From the NCBI GenBank assembly GCA_945901125.1, contig CAMDKD010000023.1, positions 1 through 45,166 of the forward strand: DNA of 45,166 nt. Direction: 5' to 3'. Position 1 is the stretch's first letter, and every line of letters begins with the position of its first letter. This stretch comes from Bordetella parapertussis. Lineage in GTDB: Bacteria > Pseudomonadota > Gammaproteobacteria > Burkholderiales > Burkholderiaceae_C. The translations under genes and the position numbers were made by a program. The notes beneath the pieces were generated by a model. It saw nothing but the letters and a program-made list of their open reading frames with translations. It ran no database searches and was not told where the DNA came from. Positions 41,378 through 45,166 of the stretch are shown here, one piece after another.

Positions 41378-42655
41378 TTACTGACCGGTGTAGCTGATGC
41401 GGTAGATCGCACCGGCGTAGTCGTCAGACACCAGGATGGAGCCGTCAGGCAGGTTGGCCACGTCAACCGGGCGAGCCAGCGCGCGGTTGGTTTTCTTGTC
41501 CAGGAAGCCGTCAGCAAACACTTCGGCAGGACCTGCATTGCCATCGGCCTTGATTGGCACGAAGTTGATCAGGTAACCGCTAGGTGTGCTGCGGTTCCAT
41601 GAGCCGTGTGAAGCCACAAACAAACCGCCCTGGTATTTGGCAGGGAATGCGGTGCCGGTGTAGTGGGCCACGCCCAGTTGCGCCTGGTGAGCAGGGAACT
41701 CGACTTGCGGGTACACGTTACCTGCGGGTTCTTTCATGTCGGCCAGGTCAGGCGCGGCAGCTGAACCGGCGACTTTGAACTTGCCGTTGTAGTAGGGAAA
41801 ACCGAAGTGTTCGCCAGCAGCGGTCAGCTTGTTCAGCTCGCCTGGAGGAATGTCGTCACCCAGACCGTCAACTTGGTTGTCGGTTGTCCAGATGTCGCCC
41901 TTTGGCCCGATGGTGATACCGGCAGGGTTACGCATGCCTTTGGCATAGACCATGCGGCCTGAACCGTCGAGGCCGTTGTAACGAACCACACCACCGATGC
42001 CGACTTCGTCATACAAGGCGACTTTGTCTTTGGGTTGCACGTTGTAAGGCTGGCCCAATGTCACGTAGATTTTGCCGTCAGTGTCAACTTTACACACGCG
42101 ACCGGTGTGGTTGAAAGACTGCTCTTCCACGGGGATCAGCTTGCCTTCAGGAACGATTTGGCCGACAGCAACGTCCGGACCTTCGTAGAAGTATTCAGCG
42201 GCGGGGAAGTGCAAAATGCGGTTGGATTCAGCAACGACCAAGAAACCGTCTTTGGTAAAGCAAACACCGTTGGGGTTGCTGAACTTGATGGAGGGTGCGA
42301 AAGGTTTGACTTCAGTGGCAGCGTCACCGTTGTTACGGTTGGTCACGGCCCACACTTGGGTTTTGCGGGTACCGACAAACAACATATTGGTTGAAGGAGC
42401 AACAGCCATGTAACGTGCGTCAGGAACGATGGCGTACAAGTCAATCTTGAAACCATCGGGCAACTTGATTTTCTTCAGGTTGGCGCGGATGGCGTCTGCA
42501 TTCTTACCTTCCTGAGGGACGGTAGGAATGTTCATGTTGGTGTCTGTGTTGCCCATGCGTTGCAGGGTGGACAGGTTTTTGTCCTGAGCAAATGCAGAGG
42601 TGGCAACCAAGGCTGAAACGGCCAAAGTGATGGCAGAGATTTTTTTAAAGCTCAC
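41378..42655 (-). CDS. sorbosone dehydrogenase-family PQQ-type periplasmic dehydrogenase
   Basis: A 425-aa beta-propeller of the glucose/sorbosone dehydrogenase (GDH-B-like) family. Signal peptide MSFKKISAITLAVSALVATSAFA. Motifs: 'GFKIDLYAIVPDARYMAVAPSTNMLFVGTR', 'FNHTGRVCKVDTDGKIYVTLG', 'GIGGVVRYNGLDG', 'AKGMRNPAGITIGPKGDIWTTDNQVDGLGDDIPPGELN', 'HQAQLGVAHYTGTAFPAKYQGGLFVASHGSWNR', all typical. GTG start with AAGGATC 7 bases ahead. It oxidises an aldose or aldehyde in the periplasm and passes electrons to a cytochrome; the cytochrome c encoded next is the natural partner. Codon use is strongly biased towards GAC, AAC and TTC-like choices, suggesting high expression. Confidence 0.9.
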   Translation of the reverse strand: MSFKKISAITLAVSALVATSAFAQDKNLSTLQRMGNTDTNMNIPTVPQEGKNADAIRANLKKIKLPDGFKIDLYAIVPDARYMAVAPSTNMLFVGTRKTQVWAVTNRNNGDAATEVKPFAPSIKFSNPNGVCFTKDGFLVVAESNRILHFPAAEYFYEGPDVAVGQIVPEGKLIPVEEQSFNHTGRVCKVDTDGKIYVTLGQPYNVQPKDKVALYDEVGIGGVVRYNGLDGSGRMVYAKGMRNPAGITIGPKGDIWTTDNQVDGLGDDIPPGELNKLTAAGEHFGFPYYNGKFKVAGSAAAPDLADMKEPAGNVYPQVEFPAHQAQLGVAHYTGTAFPAKYQGGLFVASHGSWNRSTPSGYLINFVPIKADGNAGPAEVFADGFLDKKTNRALARPVDVANLPDGSILVSDDYAGAIYRISYTGQ

Positions 42656-42726
42656 TTAAAGATCCTTAAGCAGAAAAACAGGCAACATAGCCTGCGCGGG
42701 ATGTTAGCAACATATATTTTTCAAAT

Positions 42727-42753
42727 AGGTAATACCCCTACTAGGGTTTACCT
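42727..42753. promoter_or_regulatory. imperfect palindrome upstream of sorbosone dehydrogenase, LuxR/NarL-type operator
   Basis: AGGTAA at 42727-42732 and TTACCT at 42748-42753 enclose ACCCcTAcTAGGGT, so nearly the whole 27 bases is an interrupted dyad. Within it TACCCCT (42733-42739), 2 bases, and TAGGGTT (42742-42748) fit the 7-2-7 inverted-heptamer form of NarL/LuxR response-regulator sites (TACYYMT). It lies 72-98 bases upstream of the GTG. LuxR-type regulators such as AgmR/ExaE control PQQ dehydrogenases and their cytochromes, so this is a reasonable activator site. A hairpin CAGGC-aacata-GCCTG (42679-42694) lies in the leader. Confidence 0.5.
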
Positions 42754-42828
42754 TTGCTTTGGCATTAAAAATGACAAAAAATGTCAACTTAGGAATTATT
42801 CCTGATATAAGCCTGACACGCGACAGAC

Positions 42829-43287
42829 TCAGCCGACAGGTTTGCGCAACATCAGCGCAGAGCGTTTGCACGAAGCCACCAATACGTTGTGCTGGTTGTA
42901 GCCCCGGTGTTCAAAAATCACGATGCCGTTTTGCGGCCGTGATTTGCTGTCGCGCATTTCCAGTACCTCGGTTTCCACATGCACCGTATCGCCATGGAAC
43001 AGCGGCTTGGGAAAACGCACCTCGTCCCAGCCCAGATTAGCCACGGTGGTGCCCAGCGTGGTGTCGCCCACCGACACGCCGACGATCAAACCCAAAGTGA
43101 ATACGCTGTTGACGATGCGTTGCCCGTATTCGGTGTGGTTTTTGCAATATTCCTCGTCCAGATGCAGCGCCGCCGGGTTGTGCGTGAGCGCAGAAAACAT
43201 CACGTTGTCCATCTCGGACACGGTGCGGCGTATCGCGTGCTTGAAAGTTTGTCCGATAAAAAATTCTTCGAAATACAGGCCTGCCAT
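42829..43287 (-). CDS. MaoC-family hot-dog dehydratase
   Basis: A 152-aa protein, 'MAGLYFEEFFIGQTFKHAIRRTVSEMDNVMFSALTHNPAALHLDEEYC', 'QRIVNSVFTLGLIVGVSVGDTTLGTTVANLG', 'RFPKPLFHGDTVHVETEV'. In (R)-hydratases the active-site motif is G-D-x-N-P-x-H; here it reads L-T-H-N-P-A-A-L-H, so the catalytic Asp is not in its usual place. This variant is typical of the clade that pairs with CitE-like lyases and includes mesaconyl-CoA/beta-methylmalyl-CoA hydratases. The ATG at 43287 is 2 bases after the stop of the lyase gene (TGA-AC-ATG), giving tight coupling. Confidence 0.9.
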   Translation of the reverse strand: MAGLYFEEFFIGQTFKHAIRRTVSEMDNVMFSALTHNPAALHLDEEYCKNHTEYGQRIVNSVFTLGLIVGVSVGDTTLGTTVANLGWDEVRFPKPLFHGDTVHVETEVLEMRDSKSRPQNGIVIFEHRGYNQHNVLVASCKRSALMLRKPVG

Positions 43288-43289
43288 GT

Positions 43290-44162
43290 TCAATGTCCTT
43301 TGCGTGTGGCCAGCAGACGCAGGGCTTGCGTCAAATGCGGCTTGTCAATCATTTTGCCGTCGAGTTGCAAGGCGCCGGCACCGCCGGCCTGAGCGAACGC
43401 GTCGACGATGCGCTGCGCGTGTTGCAGTTCTTCAGGCGTAGCGGTAAAGCCCGCGTTGATGATGGCTACCTGGTCCGGGTGTATGGCCAGCTTGCCGCTG
43501 AAGCCCTGACGGCGTGCACGCCGCACATCAGCTTGCAAGCCTTCGTTGTTGCGAAAGTCAACCGTCAATGTGTCTATCGCCTGCACCCCGGCGTGCGTGG
43601 CTGCCAGTAGGCACAGCGAGCGCGCCAGCACAAATGCGTCGTCAAAATCGCCGTTGTCTTTTTTATTGCTGGTGGCACCGATGTCGGTGGCCAGGTCTTC
43701 CGCGCCCCAGGTCAGTCCGGCAAGCCGTGTTGAACAACCGGCGTAACTGTCGAGTTGGAACATGGCACCGGCGACTTCAGTGGCCACCGGCAGTATGCGT
43801 GTGCGGCCAAGCGCAATGCCTTCGCGTTGTTCGAGTGCGCTCAAAAAATGGTCGAGTTGACGCACATCATCGGCGTTCAAAGGCTTGGGCAGCATGATGC
43901 CTTCGGGTTTGCCTGGCATGACCGCAACCAGATCGGGCAGCGAGAACGCTGTGTTCAATGGATTGATGCGCACCCACACCTGTTGCTGAGCGCGGTCGTG
44001 GCTTTTCAAGTAGTCCAGCACCAAGCCGCGTGCCAAGGGCAGGCGTTCGTGGGATACCGAATCTTCCAGGTCGATCAACAAGGCGTCTGCGCCGGTGCTG
44101 GCGGCCTTGGCCATTTTTTTCTCGCTGTCGCCGGGTACAAACAGCAGGGATTTGATAGTCAT
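43290..44162 (-). CDS. HpcH/HpaI (CitE-like) CoA-ester lyase
   Basis: A 290-aa TIM-barrel lyase. 'SLLFVPGDSEKKMAKAASTGADALLIDLEDSV' at the N-terminus holds the Asp/Glu acyl-CoA/Mg site, 'GIMLPKPLNADDVRQLD', 'ILPVATEVAGAMFQLD' (metal Glu) and 'LAGLTWGAEDLATDIGA' (metal Asp) follow. Members include the citrate lyase beta subunit, malyl-CoA and citramalyl-CoA lyases and thioesterases. The start at 44162 matches the family N-terminus; an upstream frame to 44210 is not conserved. With the MaoC gene it could interconvert mesaconyl-CoA, methylmalyl-CoA and glyoxylate plus propionyl-CoA. No citrate lyase alpha or gamma subunits are present. Confidence 0.9.
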   Translation of the reverse strand: MTIKSLLFVPGDSEKKMAKAASTGADALLIDLEDSVSHERLPLARGLVLDYLKSHDRAQQQVWVRINPLNTAFSLPDLVAVMPGKPEGIMLPKPLNADDVRQLDHFLSALEQREGIALGRTRILPVATEVAGAMFQLDSYAGCSTRLAGLTWGAEDLATDIGATSNKKDNGDFDDAFVLARSLCLLAATHAGVQAIDTLTVDFRNNEGLQADVRRARRQGFSGKLAIHPDQVAIINAGFTATPEELQHAQRIVDAFAQAGGAGALQLDGKMIDKPHLTQALRLLATRKGH

Positions 44163-44302
44163 GTCGTGGTTCCTAGTGTTTGGCAGGCATGCTAACAAAC
44201 CCTGTGTCAAGGTTGTTTTACGTTACTGGCCTTAGAGACCTTCGGCTTCAACGACAATCGCTGCATTCCATTACTGACGTACAACCTCTTACCCGGACCC
44301 TC

Positions 44303-44824
44303 ATGACAGTTATTTCTACAGAAGCGGCACAGTCTGCACTTGATCCGCTGGAGCTGCGCCGGTGTCTGGGTTCTTTTGTCACCGGTGTCACGGTGATGAC
44401 AGTGCTGGACGCTGACGGCAAGCCTGAGGGCATCACAGCGAACTCATTCAGTTCCTTATCTCTGGATCCGCCTTTGATTGTGTGGAGTTTGCGTTTGAGT
44501 TCGCGCAGTTTCAACACTTACAAAAACGCAATGCGTTTCACGGTGAACATTCTGGCCGAAGATCAGGTGAACATTTCTAACCGTTTTGCTGCTTCGGGTG
44601 CTGATCGTTTTGAGGGTGTGGCTTATACGCCGGGGTTGGGCGGCGTGCCCTTGATAGACGGATGCGCTTCTTATTTGGAATGCAGTCTGGAGGCAAGCTA
44701 CCCTGGCGGTGACCATGTGTTATTTGTCGGCCGGGTTGAGCGTATTCACATGAATGAGCGCAGGCCCTTGGCGTATGGTGGCGGCGGTTATTTGTCGGTA
44801 CAACCGCACGAGGGTTCTATCTAA
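44303..44824 (+). CDS. flavin reductase family protein (FMN-binding split barrel)
   Basis: A 173-aa NAD(P)H:flavin oxidoreductase. 'LRRCLGSFVTGVTVMTVLDADGKPEGITANSFSSLSLDPPLIVWSLRLSSRSFNTYKNAMRFTVNIL' is the flavin-binding signature, followed by 'FAASGADRFEGVAYTPG' and 'GDHVLFVGRVERIHM'. Such proteins supply reduced FMN or FAD to two-component monooxygenases. The ATG at 44303 follows CCCTC with no strong ribosome binding site but agrees with family length; an ATG at 44180 would add 41 non-conserved residues. No monooxygenase gene lies in the window. Confidence 0.9.
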   Translation: MTVISTEAAQSALDPLELRRCLGSFVTGVTVMTVLDADGKPEGITANSFSSLSLDPPLIVWSLRLSSRSFNTYKNAMRFTVNILAEDQVNISNRFAASGADRFEGVAYTPGLGGVPLIDGCASYLECSLEASYPGGDHVLFVGRVERIHMNERRPLAYGGGGYLSVQPHEGSI

Positions 44825-44826
44825 GC

Positions 44827-44921
44827 CGGTTCGATTTTTTGTGAGGTGTTCATATCGGTTTGATGTGAAGTGTTCACGCCACGCCGGTTCGCTTTTTTGT
44901 GAAATGTTCACGCCACGCCGG
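44827..44921. repeat. imperfect tandem repeats in non-coding DNA
   Basis: Three copies of CGGTT(C/T)G...GTGA(G/A)(G/A)TGTTCA start at 44827, 44856 and 44885, that is with a 29-base period. Copies one and three share CGGTTCG, a run of six T (preceded by A or C) and GTGA; copy two lacks about 5 bases of the T-tract. Copies two and three are each followed by CGCCACGCCGG. They begin just after the flavin reductase stop. They may be remnants of a mobile-element end or a regulatory array. Confidence 0.7.
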
Positions 44922-45166
44922 GACGGTCGCCGCTCACTGCCGCTGCGCGCCAATGTTCGCGTCGGCCCGCCCGCCATGTCGTCATCCGATCGCAGTTTTC
45001 TCCGACAGCATTTCTGAGGATCGATATACAAAGACACCATGAAAACCGAAATAGCGCTAGTACCTAAAACATCACAGAGGCCGACAGAGGGGGCGTTTTT
45101 TTCGAGCGAAAGCGCAGAAAAAAATCGCACCGGATGGGCGGCCAAAGCGTGTCTTAATCGGTCAGC
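44922..45166. other. region without a convincing gene at the right edge
   Basis: No supported coding sequence. A 141-codon minus-strand open frame (45145-44720) crosses the repeats and the end of the flavin reductase gene, has no ribosome binding site and encodes a low-complexity Arg/Ser/Thr-rich chain. A hairpin is possible at 45093-45128 (GCG, seven T and C pairing with G, seven A, T, CGC, one bulge). The composition differs from neighbouring genes, so a mobile-element boundary may start here. Confidence 0.4.

Noticed and set aside
44720..45145. Minus-strand 141-codon open frame at the right edge
   Set aside because: Overlaps the repeats and the flavin reductase 3' end, lacks a ribosome binding site and has a low-complexity product.
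1..45166. CRISPR arrays, tRNA or rRNA genes, complete insertion sequences
   Set aside because: No regularly spaced identical repeats, cloverleaf-like tRNA sequence, rRNA sequence or transposase was found on reading both strands.

Overview
The window reads as a chromosomal segment of a betaproteobacterium of the order Burkholderiales, probably Comamonadaceae-like. The pointers are a soxCDYZAXB thiosulfate-oxidation cluster, a DctPQM TRAP transporter, a tetronate (otn) operon, several CoA-catabolism operons of Burkholderiales type, dense gene packing with many 4-base ATGA overlaps, and moderately GC-rich coding sequence. This taxonomic call is inference from gene content; no rRNA or tRNA gene is present to confirm it.

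Layout. At 1-1178 (minus) are the 5' end of an N-acyl-D-amino-acid deacylase and a P1-family aminopeptidase. A small secreted protein follows (1317-1676), then a two-gene AAA ATPase/TOPRIM-like module (1742-3611) that is visibly more AT-rich than its surroundings and looks like an accessory, possibly anti-phage, cassette. Next come a biosynthetic-type thiolase, an XRE regulator, a TlpA-like thioredoxin and two small proteins. Positions 6949-9859 (minus) hold otnK-otnC-otnI for tetronate catabolism. Positions 10088-14635 (plus) hold a five-gene operon of FAH-family hydrolase, acyl-CoA ligase, SCP2-type thiolase, DUF35 Zn-ribbon/OB protein and enoyl-CoA hydratase, for degradation of an unidentified acid. 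A solitary flagellin gene follows at 14836-15654.

Sulfur region (15919-26160). Two transcription units diverge from one operator. The leftward unit is a BigR/SqrR-like ArsR repressor, two YeeE/YedE (PmpA/PmpB) membrane proteins and a SulP anion transporter. The rightward unit is a persulfide-dioxygenase-like metallo-beta-lactamase-fold protein followed by soxC, soxD, soxY, soxZ, soxA, soxX and soxB. The 100-bp divergent region carries a perfect 12-bp inverted repeat whose arms supply the -35 boxes of two overlapping, oppositely directed promoters, so one repressor dimer could switch both directions in response to persulfide.

Metal region (26168-39011). A TolC/adaptor/HME-RND tripartite efflux operon (minus) is followed by an unrelated DctPQM TRAP transporter operon (minus). 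A copper-handling operon (plus) comes next: a His/Cys-rich CopL/DUF2946-like protein, a TolC-type lipoprotein, a Tat-exported multicopper oxidase, a cupredoxin and a CusF-like protein. It contains no pump of its own.

The right end holds a LON-domain protein, several small envelope proteins (one of 53 aa), a PQQ-type sorbosone dehydrogenase with a class I cytochrome c and a Rap1a/Tai-like protein, a MaoC hydratase plus CitE-like lyase pair, a flavin reductase, and a non-coding tail with imperfect tandem repeats.

The best candidates for something new are the ATPase/TOPRIM pair, the symmetric twin-promoter operator at 18977-19011, the orphan flagellin with helically phased GTAAA repeats upstream, and the sorbosone dehydrogenase/cytochrome unit with an internal terminator.
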